Below, in pieces: positions 46,236 to 58,648 of a DNA stretch of 64,000 nt. The translations under genes and the position numbers were made by a program. Source of the stretch: Tillandsia leiboldiana (lineage: Eukaryota; Streptophyta; Magnoliopsida; Poales; Bromeliaceae); contig CM055061.1 in assembly GCA_029204045.2 (NCBI GenBank), positions 39,828,977 to 39,892,976 on the forward strand, written 5' to 3'. The notes beneath the pieces were generated by a model, which worked only from the letters and a program-made list of their open reading frames with translations, had not been told where the DNA came from and ran no database searches. The stretch's first letter is position 1. Every line of letters starts with the position of its first letter.

Positions 46236-46246
46236 CTCTGATACCA
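46236..46246 (-). other. Primer binding site of LTR-B
   Basis: Plus-strand CTCTGATACCA is the complement of TGGTATCAGAG, eight bases inside the LTR-B 5' LTR end. Confidence 0.88.
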
Positions 46247-46254
46247 TCTTAATC

Positions 46255-46958
46255 TGTCACGCACCGGGTTTTATAAAAGCGAAAAAACGTGCAATAATAT
46301 TTTTTTTTTGAAAATGGACTACCTGCCGGGTACGTGCACAGACCCGCCACATACGCGAGCGTCCTCGATCTTAACATTCGAGCCACCCTTGTGTATGCAC
46401 GGCGTAAAAATCACCACAACACTTTAACCACACCAGTAGCATAAAAGACTAGAAAAGAAACATCATACCATCAAATTGACTAACCATTACCGTAAACTTG
46501 AAAGGATAAAACCACTGGTATGTAAAATAGTGCCCACACGACACTTAGTTTTTAAAACAATTTCGAAATCTCTTTTCTGATGACGATAAGAGTTTGAAAG
46601 GATAAATCCACAGGTTTATAAAACAGTGCCCACATGACACTTAGTTTTTAAAACAATTTCGCAATCCTTTTTCATTTTACAAACAGCCATACGTAAAGCA
46701 TAACTGAAGCATAAAGACAAACGGTTGATCACCGAGTCACGAGTCCATTCCAACATCCACATCATCCACAAAGAAAGAAAGAAATCACATGCTTACAACT
46801 AACTAACCAAAAATAATCAAGTGCAAAAAGGGAAAAAGGTCACCAGCCCCAAAAGAGCTAAATCCCTCTAGTCGTAGCCTCACCGCCATCCCGGATCCCA
46901 CCCCTGACTGAACCTATCACATAGTGGGAAGTCAGTGACACAAGAAGTAAAGGTAAAG
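46255..46958 (-). mobile_element. LTR-B 5' LTR, part 1
   Basis: Matches 38213-38914. It is interrupted after TAAAG (46954-46958) by the LTR-C solo LTR and resumes at 51019 after the second TAAAG (51014-51018). Confidence 0.9.
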
Positions 46959-47008
46959 TGTCACGCCCCGGGTGTAAACCAGAACCCGGGCCCGTCTACA
47001 GATCCGCC

Positions 47009-47034
47009 GTGCACACGGTATTTCCCGTGTACAC
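47009..47034 (-). other. Stem-loop near 3' end of LTR-C solo LTR
   Basis: On the minus strand GTGTACACGG pairs with CCGTGTGCAC (one G-T pair), followed by GGCGGATCTGT. The stem sequence differs from the other LTR-C and LTR-D stems. Confidence 0.8.
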
Positions 47035-47608
47035 GAAGCGCCAAACCTGCTCAGATAAGAGATAACAAAAACAGAGCTGAACTAAAACTAATACATCTCA
47101 GACTGAAGCTGGAAATAAAATACAATACATCTGTATAAATGATACATCAGTCTCTCCCAGCTCACCAAAATAAATACAACCTGCTGGCAAAAGCCAGTCC
47201 GAAATGTAAAAGTACAACCGTCTGAGGAATCCTGGGTACACCAACAGTCCAGCTAACTCGCTCATCCTGCCTCGAGATCTATCTACTCAGCCGTCCTCTC
47301 TCCTCGACCCGCCGCTGAAAGCCCAGCAGCACCCGCAGAAGACACTGCAAAACAAGGAAGAAGAAAAAGAGGAAAGAAGAATGGGGGTGAGAACTACTAG
47401 TAAACCTGTAGCCTCCCCTAGTGGGTAAAACCTCAAACTCTGACACACCCACTAGGCCTACCAGAGGCAAAAAGGAAAGAAGAGTGGTAAGAAATGAAAC
47501 CGCTGCAGAAGGGAAATCTACCACTACTATGCCTCTAAAAATACAGTCCTAGACTGGAATAACCGTATGCAACAATAACCAACCGTCCCAGATGAACCCA
47601 ATCTGTAC

Positions 47609-47715
47609 CGCCCTCATCATCGGGCAAATAAGCCGCGCCGATGTGATAGCAAAATTCCTGCTGCCGCCCTCATCATCGGGCCAATAAGCCGCGCCGATGT
47701 GATAGCAAAATCCTG
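47609..47715 (-). repeat. 54-bp tandem duplication in LTR-C solo LTR
   Basis: Two units containing CGCCCTCATCATCGGGC and AATAAGCCGCGCCGATGTGA. A related 37-bp duplication follows at 47778-47850 (CATCACCGGGCAATAACCGC). Confidence 0.8.
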
Positions 47716-47944
47716 TCCATAACTGTCTAGCCTCGGCCTCCGGAGGGGATCTCGAGGGGAGCTACCCACACGAGTAAAGCATCACCGGGCAATAACCGCG
47801 CCGGTGTAATAAAAGCATCACCGGGCAATAACCGCGCCGGTGATAAAAGCAGGATTGGATCACAACTATAAAGCCCCAGTGGAACACAACCCTCCACTAA
47901 AAGAAAACTGATTCCCCAGTCAGATGCGAAAGTAACCATCCGGT

Positions 47945-48193
47945 CAATCGCCCAATATCCGCGATTGCCGCAATACCCCACAATCCACGACCAGGTCTCA
48001 CAACCGACCTCCGGTCAACCACCCAAAATCCGCGGTCGCCAGAATAACCCACAATCACAAACATGTCCCACATCCGACATCTGGTCAACCGCCTACTATC
48101 CGCGGTTGCCACAAAACCCTCTAGTCCATAATCATGCCCCATCACCGATGTCCTATAACCGACATCCGGTCAACCGCCCAATATCCGCGGTCG
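47945..48193 (-). repeat. Four copies of the CAACCGC hairpin module
   Basis: Arms at 47945/47961 (CAATCGC/GCGATTG), 48016/48032 (CAACCAC/GCGGTCG), 48086/48102 (CAACCGC/GCGGTTG) and 48171/48187 (CAACCGC/GCGGTCG). Spacing is 70-85 bp. Other LTR-C copies carry one module. Confidence 0.75.
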
Positions 48194-48977
48194 CCGCCAA
48201 AACCCATGATCCATAATCCAGGCCCCGGCTACACTATCCCAAACCCCTGCTCAAACCCGAGCAAACCCACCTGACTAACGAAAAGGAGAAAGAAGCAAAC
48301 AAGGTTTCTCCTAAGTCAAGTTCCAGCATGAAAGTGTAGCGATAAAAGATGGCCTACCTAGATGTCCAAACAAGCATGCAAGTGTTCTCAAGGAAATAAA
48401 GGAAAAGGCGACGAATAGTGGTTCCACATGTGTAACAATTAATAACTCCGCATAGATATAACCATCATGCTAAAACATTATCGAACCACACATGTCTATA
48501 ATCCATGATAAAGCATCACTATCCACCTATGCATGTCATAAAGTCCTCAAATAGTAACAACCACTAACAAGATAATCATAAAGCCCATAATAAATAATCC
48601 AACCCACATGCAAGGTTAAACGCTAACATTCCATCCATACCAACATGTATAAGTCCCAACCACTATCAAATATCCACAATAATAATTTCCATAGGAAAGG
48701 CTTACAATTTATACCACTTAAGCATGCATGTCCAAATAAAGGGATCACTCTAATATTCCTAGTGAGCATGTCAAAATAGAGGTAAACAACAACCACCCAC
48801 CTCGATCGCTAATTCCAAGTCCAAGAAGTGCTCTCGCCCAAACCGATAAGCCGCCGCGATCGCTGTACAAAATTTCCAAAAGAACATACATAATTAACAT
48901 ACAATGCTCACACAAATCTGCCCCAAACACAACAGTCCACAGTTTCCCTGTTTTTACCTGCGAGAAATGCCCGGAAA

Positions 48978-49550
48978 ATTCCAAGAAAAATACCGTCACG
49001 ATCCTCGCGACGAACCCGTCGAAACGACTACCTGCACGCTCAAATCCGAGTTTCCTACACTGAGAAACAAATCCGACAAGGGAACCACCCCGAAATAAAC
49101 TGCTCTCAAAAACTGAACCACAAGGTTCTGTAAACAGGGATATTCACCTTCGGGGAAAAATTCAGAAAATTCCAAGAAAAATACCGTCACGATCCTCGCG
49201 ACGAACCCGTCGAAACGACTACATGCACGCTCAAATCCGAGTTTCCTACACTGAGAAACAAATCCGACAAGGGAACCACCCCGAAATAAACTGCTCTCAA
49301 AAACTGAACCACAAGGTTCTGTAAACAGGGATATTCACCTTCGGGGAAAAATTCAGAAAATTCCAAAAAAAATACCGTCACGATCCTCGCGACGAACCCG
49401 TCGAAACGACTACCTGCACGCTCAAATCCGAGTTTCCTACACTGAGAAACAAATCCGACAAGGGAACCACCCCGAAATAAACTGCTCTCAAAAACTGAAC
49501 CACAAGGTTCTGTAAACAGGGATATTCACCTTCGGGGCAAAATTCAGAAA
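48978..49550 (-). repeat. 191-bp tandem triplication in LTR-C solo LTR
   Basis: Three nearly identical 191-bp units start at 48978, 49169 and 49360; a diverged relative precedes them. Each includes CGATCCTCGCGACGAACCCG. The LTR-C copy at 1-2733 has a single equivalent unit. Near-identity shows recent expansion. Confidence 0.9.
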
Positions 49551-50105
49551 ATTCCAAGAAAATTTGGGGATATTCCTCGTGATGTGTAGATGCAAAACGC
49601 CTCTTGAATCGCCCCAATCCGATGCCTGTGCGCGAAGATATCGCCAAAATACCACACCGCTGTCCCAAAACTCCACCCCAGAAAATGAGGTCACAAGATG
49701 ATCCGAAAAACCCATGAAAAGCTCGGAATGTGAAAAACCAGTAAACTTGGGAAACGTAGCCCTACCTGTCGTGAAGCCAACGGCGCAAGAATCACAGAAA
49801 AAGGTGCTCGGGGCAAACCGGGGGAGTCCTCGCACCAAAACGCGACGAAGAAGACCACAAACGAACGAGCGTCGCGTCGCGCCGTAAAAATGGTAACCTC
49901 GGGATGCGTGCCGCTGAAAAATCTGGAAATCTGCAGATGGAATCGCCACAGGGAGAGGAGGATTTCTTGTGAAGGTTGCACTGTGAAAAGATGAACAGGG
50001 AAGAAGCTCTCTTCAGTTGAAATCGGCCTTTAAATACAGGCTGGAAACAAATCAGAAAATTCCCATTAAGTCCCAATTTCCGGGCGCTCCCACTTTCGGG
50101 CGGCT

Positions 50106-50132
50106 ACAGTGTTGGGCCCGGCCCAACACTGT
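50106..50132 (-). promoter_or_regulatory. 27-bp palindrome upstream of TATA, LTR-C solo LTR
   Basis: ACAGTGTTGGGC and GCCCAACACTGT arms as at 5806-5832. The TATA-like TATTTAAAG lies about 73-80 bp downstream on the minus strand. Confidence 0.8.
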
Positions 50133-50231
50133 GCGCGCCCGAAAGCCTCCCGGGCCTCCACGTCGCCCCCCGCACAGCGGACAGCCGCGCTGGCCGTCCA
50201 CTGCGCGACGCGTGGGCCAACGCTGCGGCGA

Positions 50232-50467
50232 CACGTGGCGGGCCCGAGCGCGGGAAAGCCCGGTCAGCGCGCCCACGTGCCGCCTGCGCCCGCCGCCTGT
50301 GCCCCCTGCCAGGCGCGAATCCCGAGGCACCCCGGTTCACCTCCGTGGACCCAGACTCCATGAGCCCACCAACCAAAAGACGCCACGTGTCCCGCCGGTC
50401 CATGCACCACGCCCGCCTGCTCCGTAGACCAAGTCCACTGCACCGACCAATCCAAAGAAGCCACGTG
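50232..50467 (-). promoter_or_regulatory. Cluster of CACGTG (G-box) sites, LTR-C solo LTR
   Basis: CACGTG at 50232, 50274, 50384 and 50462, within G/C-rich sequence upstream of the palindrome; a further site is at 50882. G-boxes bind plant bZIP and bHLH factors; binding here is inferred only. Confidence 0.5.
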
Positions 50468-51018
50468 TCCAACCCCTGGTGCACGATGGCCCGTGGACCG
50501 CGCGCCTGCCCGCGCACCCGCGCGCCTGCCCGCGCGCTGCCCGCGCCCACGCGCTGCCCGCGGCCGCCCTGCCGCCTGCCCAAGCCCGTCCGCCGTGCTC
50601 CGCCGCTGCCCGCCGCCACCGCCGCTGCCCGCCGGCGGCCGGAAACACTGTTCCGGCATGAACAGTACCCGATGCTCAAAAATAACAAGTGGGTAGTCCG
50701 TTTTGACCGTTTTCACGCGCTGAATCCGAATTTGATGTCCATTTTGCCAAATTCCAACCCCAAAATTTGCCGATGGCATCCGGAAAGGTATTCCTTGGTC
50801 CAAACTTCGCGCTGAGTCCATTTTTAATATCCGCATCGCGCAAAACCACTTCTAACAATCCGACGGAGTCCATTGATCACCCACGTGATCCAGTAAGCCC
50901 GAAGTCCGCCACAACTGTCCAATTGGTGCACAAACACCTCCAACACACAGTACAAGCTCCCCAGATGTCACCAATGACTCTACCACAGCTCTGCAGAGAT
51001 CCAGGTCATCACATAAAG

Positions 51019-52646
51019 CGTAGAAAAATGTACGATAACAAGGAGTACAGATAAACGATCAAACCGTAAACTCTAGAGCATCTACATCTCCCCCTCATGC
51101 AATCAATCATACTCTCCTGTAAAAACCGTACCGAACACCTGCCTAATCGGTCCGTGGACCTCAGGCACAAGAACCACTGCCCCGCTCTCACCTTAGTGCA
51201 TTTAAACCCCCACTGCACGAGTACAGCACCGCAAATAGCCGCAAGGGGCCCCCACTAACGTCACCTCATGGGGTTCACGGGTCCGCAGACCACTCCTCCG
51301 GAAAAGTACACCGACGCGGTAGCCAAACCGCTGGTGTGCGTGCAAGCGCCATGAGCATAATAAAGGAACCACCGACATTTATCATAGGGTCTCACGACCA
51401 ACAGTCGCTCCAAATAGATAAGAACCGATGCATAATAGGGGTTAGTCAACAACACACAATGTGGATCAAACGCAATACCATACACTTAACTCACGTGATT
51501 GCAGCCCCCGCGCGCGGCGCACCTTGCAAGCCCCGCGCGCTGCGCAGTCTGCAGCCCCCGCGCACGGCGCACCTTGCAAGCCCTGCGTGCGGCGCAGTCT
51601 GCAACCCCCGCGCGCGGTGTACCTTGCAAGCCCCGCGCGCGGCGTAACTTGCAAGCCCCGCGCGCGGCGTAGTCTGCAGCCCCCGCGCGCGGCGCACCTT
51701 GCAAGCCCCGCGCGCGGCGCGGCCTTGCAGGCCCCGCGCGCAGCGCAGTCTGCCGCCCGGCGCACGGCGCAGCCTTGCAAGCCCCGCGCGTAGCGCAATC
51801 TGCAGCCCCCGCGAGCGGCGCACCTTGCAAGCCCCGCGCGCGGCGTACCTTGCAAGCCCCGCGCGCGGCACAGTCTGCAGCTCCCGCGCGCGGCACACCT
51901 TGCAAGCCCCGCCTGCGTCGCGGCCTTGAAGCCCCCGCCCGCACGGCAGCAGCACGACGGCGGCGCAGCAGTAACAAGGCGGGGGCGGCAGCAGCTAGGG
52001 CTTCCTAGCGGTGCAAAGCGACAAGATGTGAACGCCCAAAACTCCGACGACCGAAAACCCGACAACGAAAATACGAAGACGAAAAGTAAAACGCTAACCT
52101 TGCTCTACGGAGAAGACGACCTAATGACGTTCCCCGCGAGTTGCGCGAAGATCGGATCCGCTCCCCGTCGACGGTGACATCTCGTTCCCCGCTTCCGGCA
52201 CGTTGATCGGAGAAGAAGGATGCCCGATCTCTTTTCTTTCGTCTCCCTCTCGAACTAGGGTTTCTCCGTTTCTTTAAAAATATAATTAAATATCCGAAGT
52301 AAATTAATCCTCTTGTACGTAAGGAAAAACCCATATTCGGTATAAAGGAAAAGATTCCAATCTCCTCGAAAAGCATGCCGATCGCCGAAACGTTCCAAAA
52401 CAGCCGGCACGGATCCCGATGCACACTACGGACGCCGGAACCTAGAAAACCCCATTCCGGGCAATCCGTAAGTCGGATTTCCGATCCGATCGCTTTGTCG
52501 TTCTCTGTTTTCCGAGCTCTACCATAGAAAAATACCCGCAAGTACAAAAGTTTCACCCACAAAAACTCGGTAATTAACCCCAAACAACTAATTTTATTCA
52601 AAGGAAAAAAAAGTAAAAAGAACACAAGAAGGGTCTGAATACTACA
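51019..52646 (-). mobile_element. LTR-B 5' LTR, part 2
   Basis: Matches 38915-40827 but lacks about 200 bp before the G/C-rich array, which here is at about 51500-51930. It ends CTGAATACTACA, then CTTCC. Confidence 0.9.
51500..51930 (-). repeat. 25/50-bp G/C-rich array in LTR-B 5' LTR
   Basis: Same unit as at 39690-40130 with different order and number of variant units, so the arrays of the two LTRs have changed independently. Confidence 0.88.
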
Positions 52647-52651
52647 CTTCC

Positions 52652-55235
52652 TTGGTTGCGTACAACCCCGCGATACCTTTCACGATCCCATACTTGTAAA
52701 ATAAGATACGGTACTTCTCACGATCCCATACTCGTGAAATAAATTGCGGTTCACCTCACGATCCCATACTCATGAAATAATCCGATAAATCAAGTAACCG
52801 TCCTTGTCCCTCTCGTATGTATCGTTCCGTCACATTAGCCGTGACAATGTCCTTCATGTATGTACCATTCCGTCACAATAACCGTGACAACGTTCTTCCT
52901 ATCATTTTAAAATAGCGATATCGAAAACAACAACAAAAGAATGAGGAGGGTTGAACCATGCCGTTCAACAACGTCCCTGACCTTGGTTTAGTTACCCACC
53001 TCGCCCGATGGATACAACGAAGCCCCCGCTCAACCCTCCGGTGTCTTCGCGACCTTGTCCGGGTACAACCGGCAGACCTCTCGGTGGCGAAGGCGGAGCT
53101 CGGGGCTCTCTCACGATGTCGGCGAGAACCGTAACCAAAACTAAGCCAAAATACCTCACAATAGTAAAATGCACCAAAAGGCATCAACAAAACCCAACCG
53201 GAAATCAAAACCGTAAAACGCGGATCAAACCGGATCTCCAACGGTAAAACCGATGGTTTACAACAACTGAACCGCGACTACGTCATCGCAACCCAATCGG
53301 AAACCGAATCCATTATCGAAAATCCACACAAAACCCAATTTCTTAATCCGATAGCCAATTCGGGATGTCGGCGGACAAACTATGAAAACCCCGACGGCAG
53401 AAATGATGAGAAAAAGGTCCGACGGCACGACCCGGACGATTTTGTCAAGGCGTGGAGCGACAATGATGTGCAAAGCTAGCACATGTCATGGCGGAACGGT
53501 GGCCTAAATGACCCCGGGTGGCCATGCTAACAAAACGGCAGAAACGGTGATCAAAACGGTGAAAACGGCGCTCAAAACGATGAAAAAGGGGCCAAAAAGG
53601 GCCGAAACGGAGTTACCGGGCTTCCGGGCTGGGCTTTGTGGCACGGAGCCAGCGTGGACCGGGTCTACGGCCAAGGGTGGCGGTGGCAAGGACCGGGAGC
53701 ACGCTTCTGTCGACTGCTGGAGCACGGGAATAGGCGTGTACTGGGTCCACGCCACAGGAACGGCGGGGCGGTACACCGGTTGCACGCAAGCGCGTGGACC
53801 GCGCACCGCTGGGACGCGACGGTGCAGCGGGGGCGTGCACCGGGTTCACTCCCCCAAGGCGCGACGTCGCGCACCGGGTGCATGCCGAATGCGTGCACCG
53901 CGAAGGATGGGCCAGGCTGGTGCATCAATTGCGGGCCGGGCCGGTGCAGCGGGTTTCAACGGAGGGAGCGTCGAACCATGCACCGGGTCCCGCCTAGAGC
54001 GTGGACCGCGCGCCTGGGCCGAGCTGCATGAACAGTAACGGGCCATTTTAGGCCCGTTTCTCCTTTTTCTCTCTTTTTCTTCGTCTTCTCCGGCTCTGGT
54101 GGCGACCACGCGACCACGGCAACTGCGGCGGCGACCTCGCGAACACCATCACGACGGCGGCGGCCTCCCGTTTAACTCAACGGCGGCGGCGGCCTCCCGT
54201 CTTAACCGACGGCGGGGGCAGCCTCCCGTTTTACACGACGGTGGCGGCGGCCTCCCGTTTAACTCCCCCATGCTCCGACAGAACACCAATAAACCCAACA
54301 AACCAACGGACAACTCCAACGATCAAACCATGGATCTAAAGCCCGATCGAAGCACCGAACGAAAATCCGATCAAACCTCTGATCAAAATCGAACAAAAAC
54401 CAATGATCAAACCCGATCAAAAATGCGATCAAATCACCGATCAAAACCGATCAAGAACCACCGATCGAAACCCGCGATCAAGACACCGATCAAAACCGAT
54501 CAAATCTACCGAACGTGATCCGACGATCAAAACACCGATTAAAACCGATTGCAAAAGAGACCGAAGAACCCACCTCTTTGCCGATGAGGATGACGATGCG
54601 ATGCATGGATCCGCCTCCCGATCTCTGATCTCCGATCTCCAACGGTAACGGTGCTTTCTCCTCCGGTCTCCGATGATAACGGCGGTTCCGTTCCCGATCT
54701 TCGGTGCACACAACGACGAAGAAGTCAAGATTCTCTTTCTCTCTCTCAAGGTGGAATAAACTAGATTTTCTTGTTTCTAATTTCTAATAATTAATGTCAA
54801 ATTGATCACCGGTTCCCATAATATTTATAAGAGAGATAGTAACAATAATAACGATTTTTAACAAACCGAATCCTTTTATAACAACCACTTTTTTTTTGTA
54901 ACAAATTCCACCTTTTTTGTAACAACCAATTCTTTTGTAACAAATTTTCTCGATTTACATGCCAAGATCTCCGAAAAGTCCCTCCTACATCGGCACGGAT
55001 TTTAAAGCACCAATAATACTTCATGGGTATTTAAAAATCCTTTTCCACCCATTAACTTTGAAAAATCATTACGGGAGATCCGTTCGTCGGATTTTCGAGT
55101 CGATCGCACCGCCGTTCTCCGTTTAACGAGCTCTACAATATGAAAACCAAAACCGATACAATCAATAAAAGCAAGAAATGCACAAAACTGCACATGCACC
55201 GAAAGCGACTCAAACGAAAAACCGCGGGTATTACA
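52652..55235 (-). mobile_element. LTR-A 5' LTR, part 2
   Basis: Matches 10773-13407, with fewer G/C-rich repeat units. It ends CGGGTATTACA at 55235, followed by the target duplication GTTTA. Confidence 0.9.
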
Positions 55236-57118
55236 GTTTAATGGGACTTACATAGCAGATTTTGAGTTCATTTATTACTTGTTCGAATTGCTGCAATTTT
55301 GCGCAGCTAGTAATGTTTTCGTTATAACTTTCAATCTGACAAGAGTTTTGTGGCAGTTTTAGGTTTGTTGGAAAGCTGAGAACTTGAGGAGCGTGCTCGC
55401 CAAAAATCAGACCAATCGGGCTTCAGATCAGCGAGCAAACATGTGGGTTATTGAGCACATCGAAGTTGCGGCCTACAAGTCGACTCAACCATAAATTCAG
55501 CATTGTGTCGTTGTGATGTTTATTATCTATACTTAGTTAAATTATGCTTCAACTTGAGACTTATGAAGGTGAACTACATGTATATTGTATGAGAACTATT
55601 GCATGCTTGCTTGGACATCAGATAGGCCACACTCTTTTACATATTGTTATATTATTCATGTTGGATTAAAACTTAGGAGAAAACTATTTCTTCTTCTTAT
55701 ATTATGCTTATTGTGCTCGGGGTATTGAGCAGAGTCAGGAATAGTATAGTTATGTTGTTGAGTCAGGCTGAGATAGCATTGGATTATCGACTCGGGAGTC
55801 GTTAGGCAACCGCGGATCGTGGGCGGTTGGTCGATTAGTGTTATGCATCAATTGGGGCTGGGATTGCATTATGGATAGCGAGGGTTTACACCTTGAGCAT
55901 AGTGTCGACTTTTGCCTGCTTGACTGAGGTAGTCAACTGGGTTACTTATTTACTCGAGCGGGTCGCACCCCTCGAGTGCCACTCCGGAGTAGGTGAGACC
56001 GAGTTTTATATAGGTCCGAGACTAGGTTTTATACAGGTCTATGATTTTGATACTGGCGCAGGCAAGACTGGGTTTTATATAGGTCCATCTGATTGGGTTA
56101 TATCTCGGCAGTTGTCTTTTAGTGATGCATACATACATATATTGGACATCATACATTTGAGGATGTCGTTGATACTAGAGGGTGAGGATGAGCTACTGTT
56201 ATGGGAATAGTTCAATAATTTCGAAATACTGCTCCAGAAATGGTGATGGTGCTGGAGCCTATTCTTGTTTGATAAGGTGAAGGCCCTAACCTTTCAAGAT
56301 TTTTAAACTTTTCGCTATTGGCGGTGGTTTCTTTCAGTGATACATTCATACATACCCTTGACATTATTCAGTTGGCATTGGGCATAGTTGGGTAGCTTTC
56401 ATTCCAGCTATTACTTTCATACTTACTATCATCTCCTACTTTGCCTTTTTGGTGGACTCGGTCGGTAGGTCGGAGGTTCGATGATTTACCCACTGAGGAC
56501 TACTTGTTTGGTAGTTCTCATACCCGTTGTTGCTCCCCAGTGATTTCTTCAGGAGCAACGACACAGGCATAGCGCGGCAAGGGAGTCACGGATTAGATAG
56601 AGCTCCACCCCGACAATTTGGATAGAGGTTGTCCTATAGTTTACTTGTTTTCAGTTTCTTTTGTGTACTCTGAGTACTGTATATATTTGGGTCTGGCTGG
56701 AGCCAGCTTTATGTATTTATTCATGTTGAGAGTTGTATTTATTTAGAGTTGTATATAGTGTTGTAGTGGGTGTTTATATTGGAGTTATTTTTATTATATA
56801 TGTTGGAGTTGTTGGAGAGTTTGTGTTGGAGTTGTTTAGTAGTTATGTACTTGGTATTTCTTTTAGTAGAGTTGTACTTGTTCTTTATTGAAGATGGTGT
56901 TTGTATTATTGTGGAGTTGTTCTATGTTTTATAGCGGTGTTGTTGGAGATCTTTGTTGAGGTGGTTTCTAGTTGGGAGTTGTTTTATTTATATATAGTTA
57001 GTCTGTGATTTATTTCTCGCTCTATACCATCTATACCACTTTTTGTGACTTTACTCACTCCTGTATACATCATCGTGTTGCTTGAGTTGTTGTATCGCTT
57101 CGTATACATGGAAAATAC
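55236..57118 (+). mobile_element. Decayed LTR-C relative, right flank of LTR-A
   Basis: From about 55560 the order of short blocks matches LTR-C: a TTGGAACTTGACTTAGGAGA-like block, GCAACCGCGGAT...GCGGTTG hairpin (55807-55829), CCCCTCGAGTGCCACTCCGG (55974-55993), and GTGGACT...TACCCACTGAGGACT (56454-56505). The last 450 bp is G/T-rich simple sequence. No GGGGCGTGACA terminus is found, so the 3' end is lost. Confidence 0.65.
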
Positions 57119-58648
57119 TGTAAGAAAATAATCTGATATGCGCAGCGAAAGAAAGAAACGCAATAAAAATTTTCTTAAACCAAAGATCACCTCATGTTTT
57201 GTTTTAGATCGTTAAAAGGTAATCTAATTGATCTTATCAATTAGGATTTAATTTTTACCTTGCGCGGGTCGAGATCACCGCGAAGCCAACGATCGTTGGT
57301 AAAAATTGTTCGTCCTTGATCGAAATAGTCGATCGCCTTGATTCGCGATCCGATCACGAATTAACTCTTCCGTCGATGTAAGGAGGATGGATCAATCTTC
57401 TAATTGTGCTAGCAATCTTCCAAAGATCGAGAACGATGAATTAATTATGGAGGACTTGAGGAAGAGGGAGAGGATAGGCGGCTAGAGTTTTCTTATTTCT
57501 TTTTTTCTCTTTTTTAAAATATGTCACATATGACATATATTTATAATGAGAAAACCCTAATCCTAATTCTAATCCTAATCGAATCCTAGTCCGATTGGAT
57601 TATCCATTATCCTTAAGTTAGTTTCAATATGAATCGAATCTGAATCCTAATTCGATTCGTGTGTAGCATTTACACATAAGTCCTCAAAATATTTACTAAC
57701 GATTAGCAAATACACCATGCAACTTTTGCACTTAAATACCTCTAATTTACAATAATTGTAAATTAGTCCTTTTACTAATAAATTAGTAAACTTTAGTATT
57801 GTGATTATAATTAATCCACTCTATAAACTTCTTTATCATCTCCATAATATCGATCATACGCGATTTCTTATGTGTGTGACCTAATAGGTTCAATTCTGTC
57901 TGGTAGTGAGATATGATGCGATCCCCATCGGCATCATCATCGAAACTCTTTTTGATGGATCAAACACTTTTGATTCTTCCATCGTATAATAATTATTCGC
58001 CTATAATTATTCTTATTGGTTCCCACAATCCACCAGTGACGCCTAGCAGCATATAGTGGCAATCCAGTCAGAAGTGAATATTGGACTGAACCTCTAGGTG
58101 CAGTTACCGTACAATACAATCCTTCTATCGCATAGTCCCAACTGAGTGGAGGTCATGGAATACTCGTCAAACCCCATCACCAGTATATGACAAATTTGAT
58201 AGGACAGAAGCTCATATGGTTACTCTTGGAAACACCTTTCCATGAACCATATTACCCCGGCCGAGGATTTCTGAGCTTTGCCTTACAAATAGCATAGAAC
58301 TAATTATCTCTCTACCGAGAGCGATAGATCCCCTGTAAACAAACACCCATTCCTAATATGAACCGACTGCAGCCAACATATACTACTAAGACCCGTGACT
58401 AGGATCAGAGTTTATTGCATAGTCAAACTACAGTAGCCTCATATTGAATGGCCGTGGTGTCGCAGGTCTAAAGATCAGTTGTACCACTGCAACATCGAAT
58501 CAGTTACTGACGAATGAGTAGACATCCATGTAACTATTCGTAATTGGTCACGCTTAGTGCCCTTGTTCTCTAACAACCACCTGCACGTTCGCTCCAGTGT
58601 CCCCACACTGATATCTTGAGACTCGTCATCCTAAAAGAGAGCGGCACA
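57119..58648. other. Unassigned, LTR-like sequence
   Basis: Bounded by TGTAAG at 57119 and GGCACA at 58648, where the Sirevirus LTR starts. A/T-rich, without coding potential. On the minus strand the left end reads CGCTGCGCATATCAGA, similar to the ends of some copia LTRs, but no primer site, purine tract or second copy is in the window. It may be an LTR into which the Sirevirus inserted. Confidence 0.35.

Larger units (their letters stand above)
46959..51013 (-). mobile_element. LTR-C solo LTR (4055 bp)
   Basis: On the minus strand it runs from TGTGATGACCTGG to CCCGGGGCGTGACA, with TAAAG on both sides. There is no interior, so it arose by recombination between the two LTRs of a full element. 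It is the only complete LTR-C in the window. It has the 27-bp palindrome, a TATA-like TATTTAAAG at about 50025-50033, CACGTG sites, four hairpin modules and a 191-bp triplication. Confidence 0.92.
38213..52646 (-). mobile_element. LTR-B: Tekay/Del-type Ty3/gypsy element with decayed gag-pol
   Basis: 3' LTR 38213-40827, gag-pol 40864-46018, primer site 46236-46246, 5' LTR from 46255 to 52646 interrupted by an LTR-C solo LTR. Flanked by CTTCC. The domain order Gag-PR-RT-RH-IN with a C-terminal chromodomain is typical of chromoviruses; the chromodomain and the polypurine tract form suggest Tekay/Del. Chromodomains in this group are thought to direct insertion to heterochromatin, which suits this location. 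Confidence 0.92.
9841..55235 (-). mobile_element. LTR-A: nested host element of the window (Ty3/gypsy, deletion derivative)
   Basis: The 3' LTR is 9841-13407 and the 5' LTR is 37282-38212 joined to 52652-55235, with the duplication GTTTA at 9836-9840 and 55236-55240. The minus-strand primer site (37263-37275), decayed gag, protease remnant and polypurine tract are in canonical order. Without insertions and the duplicated block the element would be about 9.4 kb. Reverse transcriptase, RNase H and integrase are absent: the sequence goes from the protease to the 3' end. It therefore moved with help, or lost pol afterwards. It contains LTR-D, LTR-E, LTR-B and an LTR-C solo LTR. Confidence 0.9.

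Noticed and set aside
50104..50836. Frames of 100-194 codons on both strands in the LTR-C solo LTR
   Set aside because: G/C-rich promoter region of an LTR; no conserved residues between LTR-C copies.
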